Assembly: GCF_000619945.1 (NCBI RefSeq)
Contig: NZ_JHVC01000014.1
Coordinates: 43,771-107,770 of the forward strand
DNA from: Clostridium lundense DSM 17049
GTDB taxonomy: Bacteria > Bacillota > Clostridia > Clostridiales > Clostridiaceae
Direction: 5' to 3'
DNA length: 64,000 bases
The notes under the pieces: model-generated
What the model was told of the DNA's origin: nothing
Database searches by the model: none
What the model saw: the letters and a program-made list of their open reading frames with translations, nothing else
Program-made: the position numbers and the translations under genes
Part shown: piece by piece, positions 41,984 through 51,192 of the stretch
Layout: the number at the start of each line of letters is the position of its first letter
How positions within the stretch are numbered: the stretch's first letter is position 1

Positions 41984-43000
41984 ATGTCTGAATCTAAATA
42001 TAATTTTTCCAACAGAGATCTTGCTATATTTTTTATGGTAACCTTTGGTTTTACCATAGTCATGGGCATAGCTATGGCATTTGCATATACTAAATATAAC
42101 TATCCAGTAGATGATTTTGCTTTGGTACAGATGTATTATCCAACTATAGGTGTGATGACAGCTTTACTTCTAAACAAAGAAAGACATAAAAATCTTCCAA
42201 TGAAATTTTATAAAACATATTTGTCCTTTACAATTGTTTCGGTTATTTTAGTTTTAGTGGAAATTTTTATATTTCACCAAGCTCCAAGTGCTTATAGTAC
42301 ATACTTAGTATTACCAGCAAGCATTTGCTTAGCTCTTATTTATTTTTCAGATGAAAAAGAGAATATAAATCGTTTTGGATTGGGATTTTCAAAAAATATA
42401 AAAGCATCCATTGGCTGTATTGTATTATATATTATTCTACGTCTGTGCGTTCCAATTTTAATTTCATTTATCTTTGGTGACTTTAATGAAGTTAATATAA
42501 CTTCCGAAGATCTAAAAGCACTTATCACCATATTTTTGCTACCTCTTTCCTTCCCCTTAGATTTTATTATATTCTTAGGAGAAGAGTATGGCTGGAGGTA
42601 TTTTCTTCAAACTGCCCTTCAAGAGCGACTTGGTAAACGAATAGGTGTAATCCTTGTAGGGTTTATTTGGGGTATATGGCATTTTCCATTAAACCTATTT
42701 TACTATAGTCCAGCAGCACCTTTTTATTCTGTTATAAATCATATAATTAGTTGCACTGGCTCTGCTATATTTCTTGGATTTGTATATATGAAGACAAAAG
42801 ACATATGGGCTGTTTCTATAATTCATTTTATGAACAATAGTCTTGTTGCCCTATTTTCTAGCAGTGGAGGAGTGAATACTGTTCCTAACTCAGAATTAGT
42901 ATTAAAAACTTTAATTTATACATGTATAGTCTATGTACCTTTCCTATTCAGTAAAGAATATAGGAAAACAAAAGAAAAGACTTTAAATTATACTTCTTAA
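41984..43000 (+). CDS. CPBP-family intramembrane metalloprotease
   Basis: 338 residues, about eight TM segments. The Abi/CPBP motifs are present: EEYGWRYF (near 203), WHFPLNLF (near 230), and HFMNNSLV (near 285). The family includes Rce1-like prenyl proteases and bacteriocin self-immunity proteins; substrate unknown. RBS GAGGAGG. A short TTG-start gene follows closely. Confidence 0.85.
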   Translation: MSESKYNFSNRDLAIFFMVTFGFTIVMGIAMAFAYTKYNYPVDDFALVQMYYPTIGVMTALLLNKERHKNLPMKFYKTYLSFTIVSVILVLVEIFIFHQAPSAYSTYLVLPASICLALIYFSDEKENINRFGLGFSKNIKASIGCIVLYIILRLCVPILISFIFGDFNEVNITSEDLKALITIFLLPLSFPLDFIIFLGEEYGWRYFLQTALQERLGKRIGVILVGFIWGIWHFPLNLFYYSPAAPFYSVINHIISCTGSAIFLGFVYMKTKDIWAVSIIHFMNNSLVALFSSSGGVNTVPNSELVLKTLIYTCIVYVPFLFSKEYRKTKEKTLNYTS

Positions 43001-43035
43001 CAGAATTATTTGTAATAACTTAGAGGTGGTATATT

Positions 43036-43428
43036 TTGCTATTTGATAAACTTAAGAATAAGCTTTCTTTTAAAAATAAGCTAGATATAAAGAGTAATGA
43101 AACATATCAAATTACTAATGATCCGTTAGGTCAATTTAACGTACATTTTGGTGATGAAAAAGGGGACATAATTTTTGCAAAAAGCGGTGGCAAAAGTTCG
43201 CCTATACCACAAATATCCAAAATAGATGTTGATAAAAAAGAAATACAAACATTTAGCCTAGGTTCTGATATTGGTGTGGAAGATTTTGATGTGCGTAATA
43301 ACAAGATTATTGCAATAACATTTTCATTTAATGAGTTTTTAGCAAAACGCATTAAGCAGCAAGATAGCTATTTAAGCTATCTTTTTTATGTAAAAAGATT
43401 AGAATTAACATCTCCTACTTATTTATAA
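43036..43428 (+). CDS. Hypothetical protein (130 aa)
   Basis: Follows the CPBP gene by 35 bp; TTG start behind AGAGGTGG. LGQFNVHFGDEKGDIIFAKS and VDVDKKEIQTFSLGSDIG-like stretches suggest a small beta-rich soluble protein. No family recognised; probably co-transcribed with the protease. Confidence 0.6.
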   Translation: MLFDKLKNKLSFKNKLDIKSNETYQITNDPLGQFNVHFGDEKGDIIFAKSGGKSSPIPQISKIDVDKKEIQTFSLGSDIGVEDFDVRNNKIIAITFSFNEFLAKRIKQQDSYLSYLFYVKRLELTSPTYL

Positions 43429-43564
43429 CAAATACATCAAAGTTTTATAGATTACTATTTCTTAAAACGGGCGAATTATGCAAAATTTATCCATTTTACG
43501 TCTTAACATGGGTTTTGTCGGAAATGTTGGCGCTACCCCAACTATTGCTATTACTTAATAATTC

Positions 43565-44734
43565 CTAGCTCCTTTTACTTATAATTACATATTCAAGCTG
43601 ATCACTAGCCTTCCCCTCAAAATATTCTCTATAGATAAAGCTTACTTTAATATTATTTTTCCTATCTACATAAATATATTGTTTTAATAATTGTTCACTA
43701 TCATAAGTGACTTTAACATAATTATTTCCTAACCTAGGTACTACATTGTCTAAATTTTTTATAGCTTTATATCCATTAATACTTATATCAGCCTGATCCG
43801 CATGTCCAAAAATTTTATTAATTTTATTATCCTTCTCAGATATCATAATTTCTTCATATATAAAGTTATAATTGTCATTACTATACCTATCTGTAAATGT
43901 ATATTCTTTATTATTAAACTTTTCTAAGCTATCACCTATTTTTAAACCATCTATATAAACTTTACTTAAATCAGTAGATTTTACAGTATACTCCCCAACA
44001 GTTTTTATAAAGCCTGTATAATTAAGTCCTAATGTTATTAATAATAACAAAGTTGAAACTATAGGATATATTACTTTTGAACCACTATGATTCTTAGACT
44101 TAACTAATTCTACACTTTTTACCACCATAGTTATACACAATATAAATAAAACTACATATTTTAAATCCATAGATAAATTAATTTCTAAAAAATCATATAT
44201 AATAAATATTGCTATTAACACTCCATATATTATTAAAAGTTTCAATAAATTTTTATCACTTTTTTTATCATAAATCTTATTATTATAATTATCCCCATTT
44301 ATTTTCTTTAACTCTTTATTTATTTCTTTTGCCTTATATCTATAAAATAAATATTGTACATTGCAAATGATGAAATATAGCAAAATTAATATTATGAAAC
44401 ATTCTATAAATAATAATGGACTTAATAAAAATATACACAACATTAAGCTTGACATAATAATGAAGTGAATAGTGGCTTGCTGTAATAGGCTCCATTTTTC
44501 CACTTCAAAACATAACATTGAAATGCTAACTGCTACTCCTAATACTCCTGATAAAAATACCTGAAAAATTGCTGCTATAAGTTTATTATTTATATATGAT
44601 AAGAACTTCCTTGAAATATAATAAAATTTTACATCTCCCAATACTAAAGATATTACTAATGATATAAATATACTTACTGTTATACCTATACAAAATCCTA
44701 AAATCCCTCTTTTAAAATACTTATTATTCATATT
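43565..44734 (-). CDS. DUF3021-like membrane protein with extracytoplasmic C-terminal domain
   Basis: 389 residues. Four N-terminal TM segments (residues about 8-140) with the DUF3021-like region KFYYISRKFLSYINNKL, further TM segments near 165-185, 193-208 and 222-242, then a 145-residue domain (VYIDGLKIGDSLEKFNNKEY onward) presumably outside the cell. Function unknown. ATG behind GGGAG. Confidence 0.6.
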   Translation of the reverse strand, partial: NMNNKYFKRGILGFCIGITVSIFISLVISLVLGDVKFYYISRKFLSYINNKLIAAIFQVFLSGVLGVAVSISMLCFEVEKWSLLQQATIHFIIMSSLMLCIFLLSPLLFIECFIILILLYFIICNVQYLFYRYKAKEINKELKKINGDNYNNKIYDKKSDKNLLKLLIIYGVLIAIFIIYDFLEINLSMDLKYVVLFILCITMVVKSVELVKSKNHSGSKVIYPIVSTLLLLITLGLNYTGFIKTVGEYTVKSTDLSKVYIDGLKIGDSLEKFNNKEYTFTDRYSNDNYNFIYEEIMISEKDNKINKIFGHADQADISINGYKAIKNLDNVVPRLGNNYVKVTYDSEQLLKQYIYVDRKNNIKVSFIYREYFEGKASDQLEYVIISKRS

Positions 44735-44768
44735 ATTCTCCCATAATACCATTAGATTCCATGAATTA

Positions 44769-44777
44769 ATTATAACA
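44769..44777 (-). promoter_or_regulatory. Array-type promoter upstream of the DUF3021-like gene
   Basis: TGTTATAAT inside the block ATTATAACATATTTTGTAAA, identical to the array promoter modules although this gene lies 10 kb outside the array. Confidence 0.5.
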
Positions 44778-44822
44778 TATTTTGTAAATACCGTTTTATT
44801 GAACTACAGCATTAAGCTCGAC

Positions 44823-44851
44823 CAATGCCCCGCAAAGACCCCTGGGCATTG
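44823..44851. repeat. GC-rich hairpin repeat
   Basis: CAATGCCC/GGGCATTG around CGCAAAGACCCCT. Related GC-rich copies: 46981-47013, 48137-48170 and, partial, 52350-52370. Unlike the surrounding AT-rich DNA. Confidence 0.5.
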
Positions 44852-45010
44852 TTAATTTAAAGAAACACAGAAAGCAAATAATTTTTTTAACATGCAATAT
44901 ACATTCTTTCAAAAATGTATTTGTTTTATAATATATATATATTACGGTATTTGGATCTCTATTTTTCTAACAAATATGCATTTTAAATATATGTCATTAA
45001 TTGAAAAAAA

Positions 45011-45039
45011 TTGAAATAGTTATATTTTTAGTATATAAT
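45011..45039 (+). promoter_or_regulatory. Promoter of the CWB2 gene
   Basis: TTGAAA (45011-45016), 17 bp, TATAAT (45034-45039), 33 bp before the start codon. Confidence 0.7.
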
Positions 45040-45072
45040 ATAGAAAAATAAAGTTAAAAAGGAGGACGAAAA

Positions 45073-46632
45073 ATGCGTATTAAAAACTATGTTTTAAGTT
45101 TATTTATCATGGTGGTAATACTTTTTTCAATGGATCCAATTACTGTATTTGCTGATTCACCAATAACATCTACTGACTTTTATAGAGCTTATATTGATGT
45201 TAATATTGTAAAAAAAGCTAAAGAAAAAGGAATTATAGACCAAGAAATAGCTGACTATTTACACTCAAGTACAAATCCTATTGATGTTAAAGCAGCAGTT
45301 ATTAATGCATTAGGTTGGACATGCGATGGTAAAAGTAATGCGAAATCCTATGTTAATTTCATATATTCAAGTGATATAGATAAACTAGACATAGATCCAT
45401 TATCTGGAGATGAAATTTTTTGTATAAGCTATCTGATGGCTTTAGACGATTATTTTAATGTTAATGAGGCAGTGTCATTAATGGAAAAAGCTTATAAGAA
45501 AAACAATACTAGTTTCACAATTGCAATAATTAGAAGCATTATAAAAGGACAAGCTGTTATGAGCAACAATTGGGGAATGATTTGGACTAATACGTCAAGT
45601 GTTTTAAAGGATAAAACACTTGTGAAAGAAATGAGACAAGAAGCAATAGATATTATCGTAGAATATATGCAGTTATATGAAAAATATTCAACAGATACTA
45701 CCATTACCACTAATAGGATATGGGGTTCTAATAGATATGATACATCAGCAAAAATATGTGAGCAAGGTTGGAATCAAAGTGATTATGTAGTAATAGCTTC
45801 AGGAGAAGACTTTCCTGATTCTTTAAGTGCAGCACCTTTGGCTAAAAAGTATAATGCACCAATATTGTTAAATGCTCATGACAGATTACTACCACAAGTG
45901 TCATCAGAGATAGATAGGCTACAAGCTAAACATGCTATATTGGTAGGCGGACTTGCGTCGCTATCATCAGAGGTAGAGAATGCTATAAAAACTAAAGGAT
46001 TAGATACTGTTAGATTATCTGGTCAAACTAGATATGAAACATCTATAGAGATAGCAAAGAAAATAGGTACATCAAATGGTGTTATAGTAACTACTGGTGA
46101 GGATTATGCAGATGCTTTATCTATAGCACCTGTGGCAGGTAAATTACAGATGCCAATAATATTGGCACAAAAAGATATACTAAATTCAATGCAAAAGAAA
46201 TTTATAGCAGAGAATACTATTCCTAAAACATATGTATTAGGGTATACAGATATAATAAGTGATGATGTTGCTTTAAAGTTTCCTAATGTGCAAAGAATAG
46301 TTGGCGAAAATAAATATGTAAGAAATTTAAATATTATAAATACATTTTCAAATGAAATTGATTTTAGCAAGCCAATTTTAGCTTCTAGTAAAAATTTTCC
46401 TGATGCCTTAAGTGGATCAGCTCTTGCAACTTTGAATAATAGTCCTATATTTTTAATCAGCAGTAGTTCATATAATGGTTATTTAGAGAGCTCAAATAAT
46501 AGTTCTATATCAACTTTATTAGGAAACAATAATGTAGATACTTTATATACTTTAGGTGGAAATGCTAGCATAAGTGATGATACTTTAAATGACATAGTAA
46601 ATAAAATAAAAGCGGTAAAAACTATAAAATGA
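45073..46632 (+). CDS. Secreted cell-wall-binding (CWB2) repeat protein
   Basis: 519 residues. Signal peptide residues 1-28 (ending TVFADS). N-terminal helical domain about 30-210 of unknown role, then three CWB2 repeats (about 212-300, 305-400, 410-515) with typical GSNRYDTSAKI, DALSIAPVA, and TLGGNASISDDTL motifs. Such proteins bind secondary cell-wall polymer in clostridia. RBS GGAGGACG. Confidence 0.9.
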   Translation: MRIKNYVLSLFIMVVILFSMDPITVFADSPITSTDFYRAYIDVNIVKKAKEKGIIDQEIADYLHSSTNPIDVKAAVINALGWTCDGKSNAKSYVNFIYSSDIDKLDIDPLSGDEIFCISYLMALDDYFNVNEAVSLMEKAYKKNNTSFTIAIIRSIIKGQAVMSNNWGMIWTNTSSVLKDKTLVKEMRQEAIDIIVEYMQLYEKYSTDTTITTNRIWGSNRYDTSAKICEQGWNQSDYVVIASGEDFPDSLSAAPLAKKYNAPILLNAHDRLLPQVSSEIDRLQAKHAILVGGLASLSSEVENAIKTKGLDTVRLSGQTRYETSIEIAKKIGTSNGVIVTTGEDYADALSIAPVAGKLQMPIILAQKDILNSMQKKFIAENTIPKTYVLGYTDIISDDVALKFPNVQRIVGENKYVRNLNIINTFSNEIDFSKPILASSKNFPDALSGSALATLNNSPIFLISSSSYNGYLESSNNSSISTLLGNNNVDTLYTLGGNASISDDTLNDIVNKIKAVKTIK

Positions 46633-46709
46633 AAAGTAAAAACTAATTCAAATTTCAATAATACAGTGTTCAGATAAATTGTTCGTTTTTTCAGTTGTTT
46701 CGTTAAATA

Positions 46710-46907
46710 TTAAGATTGTTCATCATCATTCTTTTCGAATATTAAATCAAACGTTTTAGGCTGGCCGTTATTTCCATAGAATGATGTTGGTATTGAATTT
46801 GTAAATTTCCAACCATCTTTAGCATATTGGTCAATTAATTCTCTATGATTTGCATCAGAAAAAAAGCCCTTAGTTTTAGACTCAACATATAAATACTTAA
46901 AACCCAT
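46710..46907 (-). CDS. DUF4177 family protein
   Basis: 65 residues: MGFKYLYVESKTKGFFSDAN, DQYAKDGWKFTNSIPTSFYG, GQPKTFDLIFEKNDDEQS. It matches short DUF4177 proteins; role unknown. Start chosen at the second Met; an upstream GTG adds ten residues. Confidence 0.75.
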   Translation of the reverse strand: MGFKYLYVESKTKGFFSDANHRELIDQYAKDGWKFTNSIPTSFYGNNGQPKTFDLIFEKNDDEQS

Positions 46908-47027
46908 ATCTACCACTTCAATATTTTTATTTTTCACTTTTCAATCTTAACTATTCACTAAAAATTGCGTTGTTTTTCATCTTGTCCAAGGGTCTTTGCC
47001 AGGCTTTGGTTGAGCTTATTAAAAATT

Positions 47028-47321
47028 TTAATGCTTAAATATTTTTTTAGAGTAAATTTTTAATATATTCACTGCATCGTCTAATACTTTAAATTCACCA
47101 TAGTCTTTTAAATCAACAAATTTTTGAATTTGTTCTGTAAATATATATTTTTTACCACTGTTATTAACATACTCATATTCCGTTACACTATCATATCCAT
47201 TTTTTATAGGATAAGCATTTATCTTACTTAATTTAAATCCATTAAATTCCCCTATTTTATCCTTTTTTCTATTACTAGGATAAGTTATAGAACCATTTAA
47301 TATTTTGTTATAGGTATCCAT
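47028..47321 (-). CDS. Hypothetical protein (97 aa)
   Basis: Soluble; MDTYNKILNGSITYPSNRKK then DSVTEYEYVNNSGKKYIFTE. No family recognised and no clear RBS. Lies 33 bp after the membrane gene upstream, so likely translated from the same mRNA. Confidence 0.5.
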   Translation of the reverse strand: MDTYNKILNGSITYPSNRKKDKIGEFNGFKLSKINAYPIKNGYDSVTEYEYVNNSGKKYIFTEQIQKFVDLKDYGEFKVLDDAVNILKIYSKKIFKH

Positions 47322-47354
47322 ATTAAAATTAGTTAGCAACTACAATTTGGTTAA

Positions 47355-47645
47355 TTAATTGCCAAAACGTTTTCTTATAAAATTTGAAAATACTATACCT
47401 AAATATCCAAAAATTAATGTATATATAATAATACCTTGCACATAATCAAGATAAACTTCTGTTATTTTCATTCCACATTTAATACAACTGTATCCATAAT
47501 ATAGCAATACTTGTACTATGGATATAATACTTAAAACTAAAAGCTTATTTTTAATAAACCTTTTAAGCATCCATGCAGAAATAAAAATTAATACAGGTAG
47601 TGTTATAAAGAAAAATGCTGCAGAATTAAAAAATAACTCATACAT
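47355..47645 (-). CDS. Small membrane protein (96 aa, three TM segments)
   Basis: Hydrophobic segments near residues 7-27, 34-52 and 66-88; basic loops (MLKRFIKNK; NFIRKRFGN) suggest cytoplasmic C-terminus. Unknown family. RBS GAGGT. Confidence 0.65.
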   Translation of the reverse strand: MYELFFNSAAFFFITLPVLIFISAWMLKRFIKNKLLVLSIISIVQVLLYYGYSCIKCGMKITEVYLDYVQGIIIYTLIFGYLGIVFSNFIRKRFGN

Positions 47646-47705
47646 AAAAATACCTCGAAACTAATCTATACTTTTTAATTTTTACTTATATATATAAATA
47701 TTTTC

Positions 47706-48104
47706 TTATTTATAGTCCAACTCTTTATACAGATCATCTAAGTTATTAATAATATTACTATCTACTTCATACCAAGTACCATTAATGCTAATCTTATCTT
47801 TCAAAAAAGATATATCATAATCATTTTTACCACTGATTTTAATTAGGTATACCCAGCCTTTAAAAGGTTGATCGATTTTTTTTATTAATTTTATAGAATT
47901 AATAAAATCAACTATTTTTTTTATGTCTTTTTTTTCAGATAAAACCTTCTTTTTAGGAGGAGAAGGTAATTTTGCTATAGATATTTCTTCTATATAATTT
48001 TCATTTAGATGAATACTAGTTGGGTTTTGCTTATGAATTTTATAAAAATATAATGAAATTATTGAAACTAGTATTAGTGCTGTTACTATTAAAGATTTTT
48101 TCAT
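47706..48104 (-). CDS. Membrane-anchored hypothetical protein (132 aa), DUF5301-like
   Basis: One N-terminal TM/signal anchor (residues 4-22) then an extracytoplasmic domain with KKDIKKIVDFINSIKLIKKI and WVYLIKISGKNDYDISFLKD. The pattern resembles clostridial DUF5301 proteins; low certainty. RBS AGGAG. Confidence 0.55.
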   Translation of the reverse strand: MKKSLIVTALILVSIISLYFYKIHKQNPTSIHLNENYIEEISIAKLPSPPKKKVLSEKKDIKKIVDFINSIKLIKKIDQPFKGWVYLIKISGKNDYDISFLKDKISINGTWYEVDSNIINNLDDLYKELDYK

Positions 48105-48205
48105 TACTATAACTCCTTTTAAATTTAATATTAAGTTTGTCCAAGGCTTTGCACAGCCTGCCGGGCATTGTTAACTTGTGAAAAGTTTTCCTTTGCATAA
48201 AGAAA

Positions 48206-48335
48206 AAAAGAAATAAACTTAGGATTTTATACAAATGATTATTCAAATTATACCATATATTTTGAATATAGTGATTTGAAAGCACTTAAGAGGTTTCATA
48301 ATGATAAGGGGCTTTTAGTAGATGAGATTATATAG
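48206..48335 (+). pseudogene. C-terminal gene relic
   Basis: A start-less plus-strand frame ends NLGFYTNDYSNYTIYFEYSD then LKALKRFHNDKGLLVDEII and stop. Coding-like but truncated upstream. Together with a GC-rich repeat at 48137-48170 it fills the 48105-48526 gap. Confidence 0.4.
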
Positions 48336-48526
48336 GATATTTGTAAATAATACATTAGTAACTATATTCTAAGAACTATTATATAATATATTGTTAACAT
48401 ACTAATTACCTTTATTTATCATAGTAAAAAGCTATGTGCAAATTCACTGATATTCCATATGTTTCCAATATGATAATTTTAGTCAAATTAAATTGATTAC
48501 AAATCGAACTAATAGGAGGGTATCTT

Positions 48527-48964
48527 GTGAAAATAATGAATAATAAATTGGTATCTCCCATAAAGCAGCTATTATTGCCTTTCTTAATTGTACTCACATG
48601 TATTTTTTATTTTAGCCGTATAATACCTAAAGATTTTTCATCACTTCTTCCGGGCTCCGATAGTATTATAAACGGTTGCATAATTAATAGTATTGGTCAG
48701 AAACCACTTGAGTTAGATGAGAATGATTTAATAAAGTTTCTAAGTATATTAAAAGACACGCAATATTATTACAATGGACATTATGGTGATACCCTTGTAG
48801 GAAATCTTTATCGCATAGAATTTTTAGAAAGAAATAATGGTTTGCAAAGTGTTGTATTAACTATGATTATTTCTGATGAGGATATCGCTTATATTGGGAA
48901 CAAACAGTATAATATCCATTCAGAATCTATCTCTATTACAGATTTCTTACACAGTCTCTATTAA
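48527..48964 (+). CDS. Membrane-anchored hypothetical protein (145 aa)
   Basis: GTG start behind AGGAGGG. One TM segment at residues 13-32, then an extracytoplasmic domain (ELDENDLIKFLSILKDTQYY; SVVLTMIISDEDIAYIGNKQ). Family not recognised. Confidence 0.6.
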   Translation: MKIMNNKLVSPIKQLLLPFLIVLTCIFYFSRIIPKDFSSLLPGSDSIINGCIINSIGQKPLELDENDLIKFLSILKDTQYYYNGHYGDTLVGNLYRIEFLERNNGLQSVVLTMIISDEDIAYIGNKQYNIHSESISITDFLHSLY

Positions 48965-49034
48965 CACATAATTTCCAACTCATTTTATAATTAAAAATAT
49001 CACTTTATTTATTTTTCGTCATTATCTTTCAATA

Positions 49035-49061
49035 CTAAAAAAGTGAGGCCCTCACTTTTTA
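49035..49061. terminator. Terminator after yvrJ
   Basis: AAAAAGTGAG, GCC, CTCACTTTTT, overlapping the YvrJ stop region. Confidence 0.7.
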
Positions 49062-49244
49062 ATGAGTCCCCCACTTTTTTTGGTGTTCCATAATAGCTAG
49101 CATAGTTTTTGTAAATTCTGAAAAAGCTTTAGTTAAATCATCAAGCTTTTTTTCAAGTCTTACCAGAAGATATATGCTAACTGCTACTGGGAATCCTACA
49201 TTACTTATAAGCATAATTAATTCGTCATACATAGTTCCCACCAC
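49059..49244 (-). CDS. YvrJ family small membrane protein
   Basis: 61 residues: MYDELIMLISNVGFPVAVSI then YLLVRLEKKLDDLTKAF. NVGFPxxVSIYLL(V/I)R is the YvrJ signature; one TM helix followed by an amphipathic helix, holin-like in look. Family members travel with DUF1659/DUF2922 genes, as here. The ORF start MVGT or M5 are both possible. Confidence 0.8.
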   Translation of the reverse strand: MVGTMYDELIMLISNVGFPVAVSIYLLVRLEKKLDDLTKAFSEFTKTMLAIMEHQKKWGTH

Positions 49245-49249
49245 CCCTT

Positions 49250-49285
49250 TTCAGAGTACAGAGTACAGTTGACAGAGTACAGTTA
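49250..49285. repeat. Short tandem repeat
   Basis: Three copies of GAGTACAG within 36 bp upstream of yvrJ. Confidence 0.5.
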
Positions 49286-49289
49286 TTAT

Positions 49290-49325
49290 AAAGAAAGAAT
49301 TTTCGCCATAAGCAAAAATTCTCTC
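49290..49325 (-). terminator. Terminator after DUF2922
   Basis: GAGAATTTT/AAAATTCTTTC hairpin followed by TTTATAAT on the minus strand. Confidence 0.5.
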
Positions 49326-49357
49326 TTCAATCTATACTCTATGCTCCATTATCTAAA

Positions 49358-49579
49358 CTAAGCTGTATAAATTTCATTAACAGATTTGTCTTCTATTTCT
49401 GCTGATATTTTAGCAACTAACGGAGCCTTTAAATCAAACACCTGGCTCTTTTCCAGTATAAGATCCATTAAGGCTACTACTTCTTCCTTTGTTATATCTT
49501 CTTTTATTTCAGTAATAGAAATAGGTACTTTATTGTCTAAGCTGTCCTTAAATCTCATAATTAATTTCTTTTCCATCAT
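49358..49579 (-). CDS. DUF2922 family protein
   Basis: 73 residues: KKLIMRFKDSLDNKVPISIT, VVALMDLILEKSQVFDLKAP, IEDKSVNEIYTA. Matches DUF2922, normally paired with DUF1659. Function unknown. RBS AGGAGG. It was separated from DUF1659 by a palindromic element. Confidence 0.8.
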   Translation of the reverse strand: MMEKKLIMRFKDSLDNKVPISITEIKEDITKEEVVALMDLILEKSQVFDLKAPLVAKISAEIEDKSVNEIYTA

Positions 49580-49591
49580 TTATTCCTCCTT

Positions 49592-49754
49592 TAGGCACAT
49601 TAAAATAAATAAGAAGTCAAAGATGCGACGGATATTTTGTATCAGACAAGGAAGCAGGTTCCACTGCTAGTAGAGCTATCAGTGGGTTCTGATGACGCAG
49701 TATGATGCAAAATAGCCTAGCATACTGACTTATTTATTTTTTAAATGTGCCTTA
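49592..49754. mobile_element. Palindromic MITE-like element
   Basis: About 160 bp with 28-bp imperfect terminal inverted repeats: left TTAGGCACATTAAAATAAAT (then AAGAAGTCA), right TGACTTATTTATTTTTTAAA (then TGTGCCTTAA). The more GC-rich interior pairs further. It overlaps the DUF1659 stop codon and breaks the usual DUF1659-DUF2922 spacing. No coding capacity. Confidence 0.65.
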
Positions 49755-49973
49755 ACCTAATAATGTACTCTTATCAATTCTTCTTATTGATAGCATGTCA
49801 TACATAAGTACTTCTGATATAGCCTTTCCTACAGCAAACAAGTCTTCATCTGTTGCCTTTCTGCTTATTTTAGATATTGACTTATTTTTAATTTTGTCAT
49901 TTCCCTTCTCGTCTTCCCCAACTTTTAATTCTAGAACTAACCCAGTGCCATACTTACTTGATATAACAGCCAT
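49752..49973 (-). CDS. DUF1659 family protein
   Basis: 73 residues: MAVISSKYGTGLVLELKVGE, DKIKNKSISKISRKATDEDL, FAVGKAISEVLMYDMLSIRR. Matches DUF1659. The stop codon lies inside the inverted repeat of the MITE-like element. RBS GGAGGGG. Confidence 0.8.
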   Translation of the reverse strand: MAVISSKYGTGLVLELKVGEDEKGNDKIKNKSISKISRKATDEDLFAVGKAISEVLMYDMLSIRRIDKSTLLG

Positions 49974-50173
49974 GTTAACCCCTCCTTTATTTTGTTTTCA
50001 CCTCTATATATGACCTTACTAGTATAATTGCAGTGAAATAATAAAATATTTTTTGTAACGAAATTACTAAAATACTGATATATATTATAGGAGGTACCAA
50101 CAATTGTTAAAAAGTTATTAAAGTTTCTGACTTTAGTTAGTATTTATTATGATTTTAAAAACCAGATTAAATA

Positions 50174-50659
50174 GTGCAAAGTATAGAAGAAATTTATAGA
50201 GAACAGGCACAAACAGTATATCGTTTCTTGTACAGTTATATACATGATGCAGATTTATCAGAAGAACTAACACAAGAAACTTTTGTAAGGGCAATGAAAT
50301 CTCTTCATAAATACAATGGAAAATGTAAAATTTCAGTTTGGCTTTGTCAGATTGCAAAACATGTTTTGTATCAAGAATTGGAGAAGAAAAATAAAAATAA
50401 GACAACAACCCTTGATGAGAATATGGACTTTAGTACATATTCTACAGAAGAATTAATTATTTCATCAGAAAGTAAGAAAGAAATTTATAAAATGGTACAA
50501 TCACTAGATAATACTACTAGGGAAGTTATGTACCTTAGATTTACGGGAGACTTGAGCTTTAAAGAGATTGGAGAAATACTTAATAAAACAGAAAATTGGG
50601 CTAGAGTTACTTTTTTTAGGGGAAAATCAAAAATTATAAGGAGGATGAAAAATGAATAG
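50174..50659 (+). CDS. ECF-family RNA polymerase sigma factor
   Basis: 161 residues. Region 2 SEELTQETFVRAMKSLHKYN near 35, region 4 TREVMYLRFTGDLSFKEIGE near 115 with HTH ILNKTENWARVTFFRGKSKI. GTG start without a clear Shine-Dalgarno; a GGAGG at 50091 serves only a five-codon frame, perhaps a leader. Overlaps the anti-sigma gene by 8 bp, implying translational coupling. Confidence 0.85.
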   Translation: MQSIEEIYREQAQTVYRFLYSYIHDADLSEELTQETFVRAMKSLHKYNGKCKISVWLCQIAKHVLYQELEKKNKNKTTTLDENMDFSTYSTEELIISSESKKEIYKMVQSLDNTTREVMYLRFTGDLSFKEIGEILNKTENWARVTFFRGKSKIIRRMKNE

Positions 50660-51179
50660 TGATTTATCATGTAACACCATAAAAGATCTATTACCTATAT
50701 ATTTTGATGGAATTGCAAGTGAAGAAACTAATATATGTGTAAAAAAACATTTAAGTGAATGTAAGTCATGCCAAAGTGAATATAAAAAGCTTTGTGAAAC
50801 TCCAGAAAAAAGCGGACAAATGCTTAAGAATGAAACTACCTCTATAAAGATATTACGAAAAAAATTAATTACTTGGTTCATTACAGTTATTATACTTGGA
50901 ATTCTTTTAATTGGTATAGCTATGTTTTCATATTCTTATAAATCAATGCGCAGTCCTTCAATAGAGGAAATAATATCAGTATTACCTATGTATATAGGCA
51001 TATACCTTTTTCCTTTATTTGGAACTTTTGTAGCTATCCTATGGAGAAAAACCATTCCTAAAAAAGAAAATACCTTTTGGCCCAATGTTATTATCTCATT
51101 TTTAGGAATATGGATTATATTTCAAGTGGCATTCCTATTATGGCGCTTTTTTTCCATAATAAGAGTCTTTTTTATATAA
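50652..51179 (+). CDS. zf-HC2 anti-sigma factor, membrane-bound
   Basis: 175 residues. N-terminal HxxxCxxC zinc motif (VKKHLSECKSCQSEYKKLCE, about residues 30-49), TM segments near 75-95, 113-131 and 142-165. ZAS-type anti-sigma factor for the upstream ECF sigma. Overlaps its gene. Confidence 0.85.
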   Translation: MNSDLSCNTIKDLLPIYFDGIASEETNICVKKHLSECKSCQSEYKKLCETPEKSGQMLKNETTSIKILRKKLITWFITVIILGILLIGIAMFSYSYKSMRSPSIEEIISVLPMYIGIYLFPLFGTFVAILWRKTIPKKENTFWPNVIISFLGIWIIFQVAFLLWRFFSIIRVFFI

Positions 51180-51192
51180 GGAGGTTACAGTT

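Noticed and set aside
48040..48285. Minus-strand 81-codon frame upstream of the DUF5301-like gene
   Set aside because: Overlaps the start of a better gene and a GC-rich repeat; the opposite strand carries the more convincing C-terminal relic.
50133..50408. Minus-strand 91-codon frame opposite the ECF sigma gene
   Set aside because: Lies antisense to a clear sigma factor, with no RBS and no family likeness.
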